Shown here: positions 1 to 9,100 of the stretch, one piece after another
Layout of the letters: every line of letters begins with the position of its first letter
Numbering within the stretch: position 1 is the stretch's first letter
Source: an uncultured Oscillospiraceae bacterium
GTDB taxonomy: Bacteria > Bacillota > Clostridia > Oscillospirales > Ruminococcaceae
DNA: 29,111 nucleotides
Assembly (NCBI GenBank): GCA_934481385.1
Contig: CAKSPD010000015.1
Location: 1 to 29,111, forward strand
Reading direction: 5' to 3'
Made by a program: the position numbers and the translations under genes
The notes under the pieces: generated by a model
What the model was told of the DNA's origin: nothing
What the model saw: only the letters and a program-made list of their open reading frames with translations
Database searches by the model: none

Positions 1-96
1 AGAATTAACGGCATAGCAAAAACAAATGTCGTTAATATGTACCGATACGTTAGTCGGAAATTTAAGCCTTTGGAGTGTTATACCAAACGAAAGTAG
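1..96 (+). CDS. C-terminal end of an unidentified protein (partial)
   Basis: The first reading frame is open from the window edge to a TAG at 94-96. It gives 31 residues with a markedly basic tail (several Lys and Arg in the last dozen residues). The family cannot be recognised from so short a piece. The frame contains CGA and CGG codons, which are rare in the neighbouring genes, so chance coding is possible. The 111 bases that follow hold only tiny frames, such as 128-187 and 144-215, and no convincing RNA gene. Confidence 0.35.
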   Translation, partial: RINGIAKTNVVNMYRYVSRKFKPLECYTKRK

Positions 97-207
97 CTGA
101 GGCAAAATCGGACACGTTGAAAAAGGAATGGAACATAAAAGTTATGATATTTATAGCATTTTACTTGGTTGTTATAGCTTTTTATAAGTTTTCAGTAACG
201 GTAAAAT

Positions 208-1083
208 ATGCCTAAAATACTTATAATGACAGACTCTGCCTGTGACCTTGAAATTAATGAACTTGAAACAGAGGGAATAAAGCTTATGAGCTTTAATGTT
301 TCAATAGATGATATAAGTTTCCGTGAAACTGTTGACAAATCCAAAGATGAGGTTTATCGTCTTATGGATAATAGTTCTGAAATTCCTAAAACTTCTCAGG
401 TAACTCAGTTTGAATTTCTGAAAGCATATAAGGAAGCTTACAGTGAAGGATATACAGATATAATCTATATGTCAATATCCGCAACAGCATCAAAAACTTA
501 TGAAAATTCAATTATGGCAAAAAATATGTTCTTTGATGAAGTTCCTGAAGCAAAGGGTAAAATTGATATTTATGTTGTTGATTCAAAAGGATACACTGCA
601 ATGTATGGCTATCCGTTGCTTGAGGCATCAAAAAAGGTAAAAAAAGCTGATGCAAATGCAAAGGATATAGTTGCATATCTTGAAGAATGGGCAAGCAAAT
701 CCGCTGCATATTTCGTTCCTATGACATTGAAATATGCAAAAAAATCAGGAAGAATATCAGCAGCCGCAGCATTTGCAGGTGAACTTCTCGGAATAAAGCC
801 TATTATACAGATGGCTGACGGCGGTTCAAAAATAATGACAAAGATAAGAGGGGACAAGAATATAATTCCGAAACTTATGGAATGTATTGAAGCTGAAATG
901 ACTCCGCAGACTCCTTATGTTATACTTATGGGAAAAAATGATACTCTCGCAAAACAGCTTGAAAAGGAAATGATTAAAAGATTCGGTTACAAGGCTGAAT
1001 ATTATGCTAAAATCGGTGCATCAATTTCCGCAAATGCCGGAAATGATTTGGTAGGCGTTGCCTGTCGCAGAAAGAATGTTTAA
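208..1083 (+). CDS. DegV family protein (fatty-acid binding)
   Basis: The 291-residue product is the usual DegV length. Family landmarks are visible: TDSACDL at residues 8-14, PKTSQ at 60-64, the SISATASKTY stretch at 89-98 and GRIS at 181-184. DegV/FakB proteins are soluble two-domain proteins that bind one fatty acid and, with a FakA kinase, present it for phosphorylation toward phospholipid synthesis. No fakA is in the window, so the substrate is unknown. The start at 208 is the first ATG after an in-frame stop at 202-204, but it has no clear ribosome site. The next gene begins two bases after the stop, so the two are probably cotranscribed. The lipid theme of the neighbours (patatin-like lipase, phospholipase C-like protein) fits. 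Confidence 0.9.
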   Translation: MPKILIMTDSACDLEINELETEGIKLMSFNVSIDDISFRETVDKSKDEVYRLMDNSSEIPKTSQVTQFEFLKAYKEAYSEGYTDIIYMSISATASKTYENSIMAKNMFFDEVPEAKGKIDIYVVDSKGYTAMYGYPLLEASKKVKKADANAKDIVAYLEEWASKSAAYFVPMTLKYAKKSGRISAAAAFAGELLGIKPIIQMADGGSKIMTKIRGDKNIIPKLMECIEAEMTPQTPYVILMGKNDTLAKQLEKEMIKRFGYKAEYYAKIGASISANAGNDLVGVACRRKNV

Positions 1084-1085
1084 AA

Positions 1086-1943
1086 ATGCTTGGTGTAACA
1101 TTTGAAGGCGGTGCAAACAGAACAGTTTTTTCATGCGGTGTTATTGATGCTCTTATAAAAAATAAGATTACTGCCGATTATATTATAGGAACATCAGCAG
1201 GCATTGCATATAGTGTAACATATGCTTCAGGACAGTACGGAAGAAATTATAAAATAGCAAAACAGTATATATCTGACAAACGTTATCAGGGAATAAGGCA
1301 TTTTCTTAATCCTGAAAACAGGAGTTTTTATAATCTTGATTTCGTATTTGATGAAATCCCGAATAAACTTGTACCGTTTGACTATGAAAAATACAGAAAT
1401 TTCAACGGCAGAACTGTTGCGGTTGTAACGAATATTGAAACTGGAAAAGCGGAATATCTTGATGTTCCGAGAGATGACCGGAAATTTATGTATCTCCGAG
1501 CGTCATGTTCACTTCCTCTGCTTTTTCCTGTAATTGAAATAAACGGAAGAAAATATCTTGACGGCGGAATAGCTGATTCAATACCATATGAACAGGCTAT
1601 GCGTTCAGGTTGCGACAAGAATATAGTTGTTCTTACAAGGGAAAGAGATTACCGCAAAAAGCCTGAATCAATTCAGAAACTTATTGCATTGAAATACAGA
1701 AAATATCCTGATTTTGTAAAGGCATCTCTCGAAAGACCTTATAAATATAACAAATGCGTTGAGAAACTTGAAGAACTTGAAAAGCAGAAAAAAGTATTTG
1801 TAATAGCTCCCGAAACAACTATGAATGTAGGACGTACTGAATCAGATTCCGCAAAGCTGACTGCACTATATAAGCATGGCTATGATGTTGCAATGAAACT
1901 TATGCCGTATTTGAAAAAATATCTTGGTATGCAGGACGGATAA
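1086..1943 (+). CDS. Patatin-like phospholipase family protein
   Basis: The 285-residue product has the catalytic signs of a patatin hydrolase: the nucleophile elbow GTSAG at residues 35-39 (Ser37) and the dyad aspartate in DGG at 159-161 (Asp159). An N-terminal FEGGANR segment replaces the common G-G-x-R-G oxyanion motif. Patatin-family enzymes are Ser-Asp acyl hydrolases acting on phospholipids or other esters. No signal peptide is seen, so a cytoplasmic or membrane-surface role is inferred. It resembles the bacterial YjjU-like branch in size. The gene starts two bases after degV with no strong ribosome site, which suggests translational coupling. It ends inside a hairpin shared with the convergent gene at 1958-2482. 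The actual substrate cannot be told from sequence. Confidence 0.85.
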   Translation: MLGVTFEGGANRTVFSCGVIDALIKNKITADYIIGTSAGIAYSVTYASGQYGRNYKIAKQYISDKRYQGIRHFLNPENRSFYNLDFVFDEIPNKLVPFDYEKYRNFNGRTVAVVTNIETGKAEYLDVPRDDRKFMYLRASCSLPLLFPVIEINGRKYLDGGIADSIPYEQAMRSGCDKNIVVLTRERDYRKKPESIQKLIALKYRKYPDFVKASLERPYKYNKCVEKLEELEKQKKVFVIAPETTMNVGRTESDSAKLTALYKHGYDVAMKLMPYLKKYLGMQDG

Positions 1944-1955
1944 AAAATCCGTCCT
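1933..1955. terminator. Hairpin between convergent genes, possible bidirectional terminator
   Basis: AGGACGGAT (1933-1941) pairs perfectly with ATCCGTCCT (1947-1955) around an AAAAA loop. The stop codon of the patatin-like gene lies in the hairpin, and the opposite gene stops at 1958. The following T-run is weak on both strands (TTATTA on the plus strand), so termination efficiency is uncertain. Confidence 0.5.
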
Positions 1956-1957
1956 TA

Positions 1958-2482
1958 TTACTGTGTTGCAACAGAAATTTTTTCAGACTGGTTCAAAAGC
2001 CTGCCCGCAACTTCAATACATGCCGTATAGATATAACGGCAGTCATTTTCAAGTGTTTTTGCACCTTTTGTATATTCATCATGCAGAGTTCTGAACAGTT
2101 CTGAAATTGAAAGCTTTTCAGGAATTTTAATTTTTCCGGCAAACCTTTTGAAATCGCTGTTTATAAAGCTGTGCAGACGGTTTTCATATTCAAGATGTTC
2201 ATTCAGAGTGCCTTTGAAATCGGAGTTGTGAGGAAATGTGAAACTGTCACCTATATAATGAATCATAACACCGAGATTGTAAGGCGATGCTTTTCCTGAT
2301 TTGAAAAATGAATCAAGAAACTGATGACGGTCTTTGAACATGTGTCCTTTTATATAAGTAAAAGGATTTATATCAGGAGCAATACAGCCTGCTATAAAAA
2401 CGAGTCTTTTCAGTTTTCCGCCAAAGTTTTTGAAAGTTCCTGCAATTTCCTTTGCAAGCAGATAATGGTCATATGTTTTCAT
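1958..2482 (-). CDS. Zinc-dependent phospholipase C-like protein
   Basis: The 174-residue product matches the zinc-dependent phospholipase C / S1-P1 nuclease-like fold (PF00882-type). GCIAPDINPF is at residues 32-41, a histidine in DRH at 51-53, and HYIGDSFTFPHN at 75-86. The expected metal ligands His53, His75, Asp79 and His85 are present. Clostridial alpha-toxin is the secreted member of this family. This protein is short, has no signal peptide and lacks a PLAT domain, so it belongs to the widespread small intracellular members of unknown substrate. The start is set by an AGAGGAGGAA ribosome site just upstream. It is a single-gene unit convergent with the patatin-like gene. Membership is fairly sure, activity is not. 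Confidence 0.75.
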   Translation of the reverse strand: MKTYDHYLLAKEIAGTFKNFGGKLKRLVFIAGCIAPDINPFTYIKGHMFKDRHQFLDSFFKSGKASPYNLGVMIHYIGDSFTFPHNSDFKGTLNEHLEYENRLHSFINSDFKRFAGKIKIPEKLSISELFRTLHDEYTKGAKTLENDCRYIYTACIEVAGRLLNQSEKISVATQ

Positions 2483-2649
2483 ATAAATTCCTCCTCTGTA
2501 TTTTTCTGTAATAAAGGTTTGTCCTTATAAATATTATATGCAGATTTTGAAAAGTTTGCTGAACATTCTGTGATAATTTCATGAATTTTCTGTGTCGGAA
2601 AGTATACTAAATAAAAATATTTTTTTATTTGAATTTTGCCTTAAACTAC
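2483..2649. other. Intergenic region between divergent units
   Basis: This AT-rich spacer separates the minus-strand phospholipase C-like gene from the pyrimidine operon. It carries the minus-strand gene's ribosome site and a possible TATAAT on the minus strand (2533-2538). No reading frame with a ribosome site is seen. The pyr promoter and leader begin at its right end, and nothing else was recognised. Confidence 0.5.
2533..2538 (-). promoter_or_regulatory. Possible -10 box for the phospholipase C-like gene
   Basis: The minus strand reads TATAAT here, about 50 bases before the start codon at 2482. No good -35 hexamer is found at 16-18 bases spacing, so the call rests on one box. Confidence 0.25.
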
Positions 2650-2678
2650 TGGACAAAATATTATTAATATGTTATAAT
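2650..2678 (+). promoter_or_regulatory. Promoter of the pyrimidine operon
   Basis: TGGACA (2650-2655) and TATAAT (2673-2678) are separated by exactly 17 bases, a near-consensus sigma-A promoter. Transcription would start near 2685, placing the whole attenuator-like leader (2697-2808) in the transcript ahead of pyrC. Confidence 0.7.
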
Positions 2679-2696
2679 GAATGTTAATGAAAAATC

Positions 2697-2731
2697 CCTT
2701 TAAGTTAGCCCCGCCCGTCAGGTTGATAAGG
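2697..2731 (+). promoter_or_regulatory. Candidate PyrR-binding anti-antiterminator hairpin
   Basis: A two-part stem is visible: CCTT (2697-2700) with AAGG (2728-2731) below, and AGCC (2707-2710) with GGTT (2721-2724) above, separated by an asymmetric internal loop. The loop contains CCGTCA (2715-2720), close to the CNGNGA motif of PyrR sites. This layout matches known PyrR-binding hairpins of Bacillus pyr leaders, but there is a four-base insertion before the loop motif and a G-to-C change in it. AGGTTGATA (2720-2728) can instead pair with TGTCAACCT (2784-2792), giving an exclusive alternative fold. That PyrR binds is inference. Confidence 0.5.
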
Positions 2732-2775
2732 CTTATATATCTTGCAGTTTGTATTTCTGCGATTTTGACGATTTC

Positions 2776-2808
2776 CGCTTGCCTGTCAACCTTGCAAGCG
2801 TTTTTTTT
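2776..2808 (+). terminator. Intrinsic terminator in the pyr leader (attenuator)
   Basis: CGCTTGC (2776-2782) pairs perfectly with GCAAGCG (2794-2800) and is followed at once by eight T (2801-2808). It sits 22 bases before the pyrC start codon, after the promoter and upstream hairpin. It is therefore a regulated leader terminator, not the end of a gene. The loop contains the sequence that can pair with the upstream hairpin's 3' arm. Confidence 0.8.
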
Positions 2809-2829
2809 GGAAATTTGTTAGGAGGAGTT

Positions 2830-4095
2830 ATGACTGATAATTTTATTCTGAAAAATGTGAAAATCAAAGACTGTGAACAGCCATGCGATATATATGTATC
2901 TGAAGGCATTATTAAAAAAATCGGAAATGATATTTCCGAAAATAATGCAGAAGTGTTCGACTGTAACGGACTTAATGTCATTCCGGGAATTTTTGATATG
3001 CATGTTCATTTCCGTGACCCCGGTTTTACCTATAAGGAAGATATTATTACCGGAACACGTTCTGCTCTCGCCGGAGGTGTTACAGGTGTTTTATGTATGC
3101 CTAATACAAATCCGCCTGTTGATAACCCTGAAACCCTGAAATATATATATGACAAGGCTAAGGATTCCGGAGTGGAAGTTCATCAGACTGCCTGTATTAC
3201 TAAAGGTATGAAAGGTTCTGAACTGTGTGATTATGATGAACTCAAAAATGCAGGTGCGTCGGCTCTTTCAGATGACGGCAGACCTGTTGAAAATGCTGAA
3301 CTTATGAGAGAGGCTCTTGAACTTTCAAATGAAAACGGTCTTATTATAACTTCTCACTGTGAGGATTTGTCAATAATCAACGGCGGAATTATGAATAAGG
3401 GAATAATTTCCGAAAAACTCAGTGTTAAAGGTATGGACAGAGCATCTGAAAATATTGTTACTGCAAGGGAAATACTCCTTGCTGAAAGTGTCGGGGCAAG
3501 AATACACATTGCTCATGTAAGCACTGCTGAAAGCGTTGAAATTATCCGCCATGCCAAGAAAAACGGTATTCGTGTAACATGTGAAACCTGTCCGCATTAC
3601 TTTATGCTTACAGATGAAAAGCTTCTTGCAAGAGATGCTGACTTCAGAATGAATCCTCCTCTGAGAACAAAAAAAGATGTTGATGCTGTTACAGAGGGTA
3701 TCATAGACGGAACAATTGACTGCATTGTTACTGACCACGCTCCGCATGCGACAGATGAGAAAAAAATATTTGAAAAAGCTCCCAACGGAGTTGTCGGACT
3801 GGAAACTTCACTTTCAGCAACCCTGACTGCTCTTTATCATACAGGTAAAATCTCACTTCAGAAATTAATTGAAATTATGTGTATTAATCCGAGAAAAATT
3901 CTCGGTCTTGAAATACATGACATAAAAGAGGGAGAATGTGCTGATTTTACTGTTGTTGATTTGGAAAAATGCTGGACTGTTGAACCTGAAAAGCTTCATT
4001 CAAAGTCCCGTAATACCGTTTTCAAGGGTATGACTTTAAAGGGCAAACCCCTGATGACTGTTTCAGACGGTAAAATAAGATATAACGAAATGTGA
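2830..4095 (+). CDS. pyrC: Dihydroorotase
   Basis: This cytoplasmic metalloenzyme closes N-carbamoyl-aspartate to dihydroorotate, the third step of UMP synthesis. The 421-residue product has class I dihydroorotase landmarks: DMHVHFRDPG at residues 56-65 (metal His58 and His60), SDDG at 147-150, HCED from His177, AHVST with His229, ETCPHYF near 252-258 and TDHAPH at 301-306 (Asp302). The start at 2830 has a TTAGGAGGAG ribosome site. An in-frame ATG 81 bases upstream lies before the leader terminator and is not used. It is first in the operon, so the attenuator controls it directly. It ends 11 bases before pyrF. pyrB, its usual partner, is not seen in the window. Confidence 0.96.
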   Translation: MTDNFILKNVKIKDCEQPCDIYVSEGIIKKIGNDISENNAEVFDCNGLNVIPGIFDMHVHFRDPGFTYKEDIITGTRSALAGGVTGVLCMPNTNPPVDNPETLKYIYDKAKDSGVEVHQTACITKGMKGSELCDYDELKNAGASALSDDGRPVENAELMREALELSNENGLIITSHCEDLSIINGGIMNKGIISEKLSVKGMDRASENIVTAREILLAESVGARIHIAHVSTAESVEIIRHAKKNGIRVTCETCPHYFMLTDEKLLARDADFRMNPPLRTKKDVDAVTEGIIDGTIDCIVTDHAPHATDEKKIFEKAPNGVVGLETSLSATLTALYHTGKISLQKLIEIMCINPRKILGLEIHDIKEGECADFTVVDLEKCWTVEPEKLHSKSRNTVFKGMTLKGKPLMTVSDGKIRYNEM

Positions 4096-4106
4096 GGGAA
4101 TCTAAA

Positions 4107-5021
4107 ATGTCATTTGACAGACTTATTGAAAAAATTAAAGAAACAGGAAATCCAAGCGTTGTAGGTCTTGACCCTAAGCTTGAATATGTTCCGGAATTTA
4201 TTCAGAAAAAATATCTTGATGAGGACGGCTGGAGCCTTAAAGCTGCTGCAAAAGCTATTCTTAAATTCAATCAGATGATTATTGATGAAATATGTGATAT
4301 AGTACCTGCTATAAAACCTCAGGCTGCTTATTATGAAATGTATGGTCATAATGGCATGAAAACCCTTGAAAGAACTATAAGATATGCCAAGCTTAAAGGT
4401 ATGTATGTAATAACTGACGGAAAAAGAAACGATATAGGTGCTACTATGGAGGCTTATACAAATGCTCATCTCGGTACTGTCAGAATAGGCGAAAATGATT
4501 TTGAACCATTCGGTGCAGATGCCCTTACTGTGAACGGATACCTTGGAACAGACGGAATAGCTCCTCTGCTTAAAGTGTGCAAGGAGCGTGACAGAGGAAT
4601 ATTCGTTCTTGTTAAAACTTCCAATGCCTCAAGCGGTGAACTTCAGGACAAACTTATTGACGGTGTTCCTGTATATGCTGTAATGGGTGATATGTGCGAA
4701 AAATGGGGAAGTGAACAGATAGGAAAGTACGGATATTCAAGTGTTGGTGCGGTTGTCGGAGCTACTTATCCTGAACAGCTTTGTGAACTCAGAAAGCGTT
4801 TGCCACATACAATGTTCCTTGTTCCCGGCTATGGTGCTCAGGGCGGAGGTGCAAAGGGCATCGCAGGAGCTTTTGACGGAAACGGTCTTGGTGCAATCGT
4901 AAATTCTTCCAGAGCTGTTATGTGTGCTTATAAAAAGGAAGGCTGTGACGAACACGATTTCGCTAAGGCTTCACGCCGTGAAGTTATCAGAATGAAAGAC
5001 GACATCACAGCATATATATAA
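4107..5021 (+). CDS. pyrF: Orotidine 5'-phosphate decarboxylase
   Basis: This enzyme catalyses the last step to UMP, removing CO2 from OMP. The 304-residue length is that of the longer (type 2) PyrF subfamily. Visible motifs are GLDPK at residues 20-24, KPQAAYYE from Lys70, and the catalytic D-x-K-R-x-D signature DGKRNDIGAT at 104-113 with Lys106. I place the start at ATG 4107, with GAGGG eight bases upstream. A GTG at 4092 is in frame but overlaps the pyrC stop and has no ribosome site. The gene lies between pyrC and carA in one transcript. In many genomes pyrF sits with pyrE, which is absent here. Confidence 0.95.
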   Translation: MSFDRLIEKIKETGNPSVVGLDPKLEYVPEFIQKKYLDEDGWSLKAAAKAILKFNQMIIDEICDIVPAIKPQAAYYEMYGHNGMKTLERTIRYAKLKGMYVITDGKRNDIGATMEAYTNAHLGTVRIGENDFEPFGADALTVNGYLGTDGIAPLLKVCKERDRGIFVLVKTSNASSGELQDKLIDGVPVYAVMGDMCEKWGSEQIGKYGYSSVGAVVGATYPEQLCELRKRLPHTMFLVPGYGAQGGGAKGIAGAFDGNGLGAIVNSSRAVMCAYKKEGCDEHDFAKASRREVIRMKDDITAYI

Positions 5022-5047
5022 TGCTTGATAATGAAAGGAATGGTACA

Positions 5048-6154
5048 ATGTCATTATTTAATCAGAGCGAAAAAGCATATCTTCTTCTTGCTGACGGTCA
5101 GATATTTGAGGGCAGGAGCTTTGGTGCAAAGGGTACAGTGATAGGAGAAGTTGTATTTACAACAAGCCTTACAGGATATGAAGAAACCCTTACAGACCCG
5201 AGCTATTACGGTCAGATAGTAACACAGACATTTCCGCTTATCGGAAATTATGGTGTCAATGAGGCTGACAAGGAATCAGACAAGTCATACGTCAGCGGAT
5301 ATATAGTAAGAGAATGGTGCAATCAGCCTTCAAATTTCCGTATGGAAGGAGATATAAACTCATTTCTTGAAAAAGAAAACATTATCGGTCTGCATAATAT
5401 AGATACAAGACGCCTTACAAGAACAATCCGTGAGGCAGGTGTTATGAACGGTGTTATCACAACTGAAAACGTTTATGAAAAGAAAGATGAATTTCTGAAA
5501 AAAATCAGGGAGTATGAGATAAAAGATGCTGTAAAATCCGTAACAGCAGACAGAAACTTTACATACTCTGAAGAAAATCCGAAATACAGAGTTGTTCTTA
5601 TGGATTTCGGCTATAAAAGAAATATCAGAAATGAGCTTGTAAAGCGTGGCTGTGAAGTAATTGTCGTTCCGGCATATACAACAGCCGATGAAATAAAGGC
5701 TCTTTCTCCGGACGGAATAATGCTTTCAAACGGCCCGGGAAATCCTGCTGAAAATGTTGAAATTATCGAAAATCTCAAGGAAATAGTAAAGCTTGGCATA
5801 CCGATTTTCGGAATCTGTCTTGGTCATCAGCTTATGGCACTTGCTCACGGCGGTAAAACTGAAAAGCTCAAATACGGTCACAGAGGTGCAAATCAGCCTG
5901 TTATCGATTTGGAAAGCGGAAGAACATACGTTACCAGTCAGAACCACGGATATGCTGTTGTAGGCGACAGTATAGATGAATCAATAGCTACTGTTTCACA
6001 TATAAATGCAAACGATAAAACCTGCGAGGGTATAAGATACAAAAATTCAGATGCCTTTACAGTACAGTTCCACCCTGAAGCACATGGAGGACCTCTTGAT
6101 ACAGCTTATCTGTTTGATGAATTTATTTCCAGAATGAATAAGGAGGAAAAGTAA
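5048..6154 (+). CDS. carA: Carbamoyl phosphate synthase small (glutaminase) subunit
   Basis: CarA hydrolyses glutamine and channels ammonia to CarB for carbamoyl phosphate, which feeds pyrimidines and arginine. The 368-residue protein has the N-terminal CPSase small-chain domain (residues 10-140) and a class I amidotransferase domain. The latter shows SNGPGNP at 227-233, nucleophile Cys257 in GICLGHQ, and the rest of the triad in HPEA (His342, Glu344). The ATG at 5048 is preferred because AAAGGAA lies seven bases upstream. An ATG at 5021 overlapping the pyrF stop has no ribosome site. carB starts two bases after the stop. Its place in the pyr operon suggests this synthase serves mainly pyrimidines. 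Confidence 0.96.
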   Translation: MSLFNQSEKAYLLLADGQIFEGRSFGAKGTVIGEVVFTTSLTGYEETLTDPSYYGQIVTQTFPLIGNYGVNEADKESDKSYVSGYIVREWCNQPSNFRMEGDINSFLEKENIIGLHNIDTRRLTRTIREAGVMNGVITTENVYEKKDEFLKKIREYEIKDAVKSVTADRNFTYSEENPKYRVVLMDFGYKRNIRNELVKRGCEVIVVPAYTTADEIKALSPDGIMLSNGPGNPAENVEIIENLKEIVKLGIPIFGICLGHQLMALAHGGKTEKLKYGHRGANQPVIDLESGRTYVTSQNHGYAVVGDSIDESIATVSHINANDKTCEGIRYKNSDAFTVQFHPEAHGGPLDTAYLFDEFISRMNKEEK

Positions 6155-6155
6155 A

Positions 6156-9100
6156 ATGCCGTTGAGAAGTGATATAAAGAAGGTTCTTGTTATCGGTTCA
6201 GGTCCAATCATAATAGGACAGGCTGCCGAATTTGACTATGCCGGAGCTCAGGCATGCCGAGCTTTAAAGCAGGAGGGACTTGAAGTAGTTCTTATAAACT
6301 CAAACCCTGCAACCATAATGACTGATAAGGCAATGGCAGATAAAATTTACATTGAACCTCTTACACTTGATGTTGTAAAGAGAGTAATCGAAATTGAAAA
6401 GCCGGACAGCGTTCTTTCAACACTCGGTGGTCAGACAGGTCTTACTCTTTCAATGCAGCTTGCTGAGGAGGGATTCCTTGAATCACATAATGTAAAACTT
6501 TTAGGTGCTGTTCCTGAAACTATCCATAAGGCAGAGGACAGACAGGCTTTTAAGGATACTATGGAAAAAATCGGTGAACCGTGTATTCCTTCAAAAGTTG
6601 TTGAAACTATTGATGATGCTGTTGATTTTGCAAAGGTTATCGGCTATCCTGTAATTGTAAGACCTGCTTTCACCCTCGGCGGTACAGGCGGTGGTATTGC
6701 AAACAATGAGGAAGAACTCAGGGATATTTCTAAAAACGGTCTTCGACTTTCACCTATTACACAGGTTCTTATTGAAAAGTGTATAAGTGGCTGGAAAGAA
6801 ATCGAATTTGAAGTAATCCGTGACCGCAAGGGAAATGTTATCACAGTTTGTTCAATGGAAAACTTTGACCCTGTCGGAATCCACACAGGTGACAGTATAG
6901 TTATTGCCCCTGCTGTAACATTATCAGACAGAGAATACCAGATGCTCAGAACAGCAGCAATAAACATTATTTCAGAGCTTAAAGTTGAGGGTGGCTGTAA
7001 CTGTCAGTTCGCACTTCACCCGACAAGTTTTGAATATGCTGTAATTGAAGTTAACCCGAGAGTTTCACGTTCTTCAGCACTTGCTTCAAAGGCAACAGGT
7101 TATCCTATTGCAAAGGTTGCTACAAGAATTGCTATCGGATATACTCTTGATGAAATCATAAATCAGGTAACAGGAAAGACATACGCTTGTTTTGAACCTG
7201 CTCTTGACTATGTTGTAATAAAGTTTCCTAAATGGGCTTTTGATAAATTTGTATATGCAAAGAGAACTCTCGGTACACAGATGAAGGCTACCGGTGAAGT
7301 AATGGCTATCGGCACAAGCTTTGAACAGGCTATGATGAAGGCAGTACGTTCAATTGAACTTGGCCTTGATTCTATGAATATGAAAAAGCTTGAAAAGAAA
7401 TCAACTGCCGAAATTATGCAGATGCTCCATACTGTTGATGATGAACGTGCTTTTCAGGTATATGAGGCTCTTAAACGTGGCGTATCAACAGATGAAATCC
7501 ATAAGCTTACAATGATTGACAAATGGTTTCTTGAAAAGCTTATGAACCTTGTAAATCTTGAAAAATGGCTTGCAGACGGTGAACTTACTGTTGAAAAATA
7601 CAATACTGCCAAACAGTATGGCTATCTTGATTCAACAATTGAAAGAATATCAGGTCAGAAATGCCCGATACACCGCAATGCCGTTTATAAAATGGTTGAT
7701 ACCTGTGCAGGAGAATTCAAGGCTGAAACTCCTTACTTCTATTCAACCTTTGATGAAGAAAACGAAGCAGAACAGTTTATTGAAAGAACAAATACAGGTA
7801 AGAAGAAAGTTATCGTATTTGGTTCAGGCCCTATAAGAATCGGGCAGGGTATCGAATTTGACTACTGTTCAGTACATTGCGTATGGACTCTTAAAGAACT
7901 CGGATATGAGGCTATCATATGCAACAATAACCCTGAAACTGTTTCAACCGACTTTGATACAGGTGACAGACTTTATTTTGACCCGCTTACAAAGGAAGAT
8001 GTAGCATCAATCATAGCTACTGAAAAGCCTTATGGTGTTGTAGTTCAGTTCGGCGGACAGACAGCTATCAAGCTTACAAGACATCTTTCAGATATGGGAG
8101 TAAATATTCTCGGAACTTCTGCTGATATGATTGACGCAGCAGAGGACAGGGAACGTTTTGATGAAGTTCTTGAAAAGTGCGGAATCCCAAGACCTGCCGG
8201 TCATACAGTAATGACTACTGAAGAAGCAGTAAAGGCTGCTGAAAGTCTTGGTTATCCTGTTCTTCTCCGTCCTTCATACGTTCTCGGCGGTCAGAATATG
8301 ATTATCGCACATTCTGAGGCTGATGTTGTTGAATATATGGGAATCATTACAAGCCATATGATTGAAAATCCTGTTCTTATCGATAAATATATGATGGGTA
8401 CAGAAGTTGAAGTTGATGCTATATGTGACGGCAAGGATTTTCTTATCCCCGGAATTATGGAACATATCGAACGTGCCGGAGTACATTCAGGTGACTCAAT
8501 TTCCGTATACCCTGCACAGAACCTTTCAAAGAAAATAAGAGAAACTATAATCGAGTATACAGGCAGACTTGCTAAGGAACTCAATGTTATAGGTCTTGTA
8601 AACATTCAGTATGTTGTATATAACAATCAGGTTTATGTAATAGAAGTAAACCCACGTTCTTCAAGAACAGTTCCGTATATAAGCAAGGTAACAGGAATAC
8701 CTATGGTTGACATCGCAACAAAGATTATGTTCGGTGCAACTCTTAAAGAACTCGGATATGAAAGCGGTCTTTATCCTGAGGGTGACTATGTGGCAGTAAA
8801 AGTTCCTGTATTCAGCTTTGAAAAACTTCAGGACGTTGACACAATGCTCGGCCCTGAAATGAAATCAACAGGTGAATGTCTTGGTATTGCACACAATTTT
8901 GAAGATGCACTTCTTAAAGGTCTTGTCGGTGCAGGATACGACCTCAAGAAAGAGGGCGGTGTATTTATCTCTGTCCGTGATACTGATAAGAGCGAAATTG
9001 TTGCAATTGCTGACAAATTCTCAAGAATGGGATTTGAACTTTACGGTACAAGCGGTACAGCAAGCTATCTCAACAAGAATATGATTGCTACAAATCTTGT

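Noticed and set aside
1..207. tRNA or riboswitch at the left edge
   Set aside because: A CCGA/TCGG mini-stem near 42-57 is present but no cloverleaf or known riboswitch core could be traced.
144..215. Short hydrophobic frame ahead of degV
   Set aside because: 24 codons, no ribosome site, overlaps the degV start; not distinguishable from chance.
2749..2829. Upstream in-frame ATG for pyrC
   Set aside because: It lies before the leader terminator hairpin, has no ribosome site and adds 27 residues not typical of dihydroorotase; 2830 has a strong site.
4092..4106. GTG start for pyrF overlapping the pyrC stop
   Set aside because: No ribosome site before it; ATG 4107 has GAGGG at good spacing.
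5021..5047. ATG start for carA overlapping the pyrF stop
   Set aside because: No ribosome site; ATG 5048 has AAAGGAA seven bases upstream and fits the usual CarA N-terminus.
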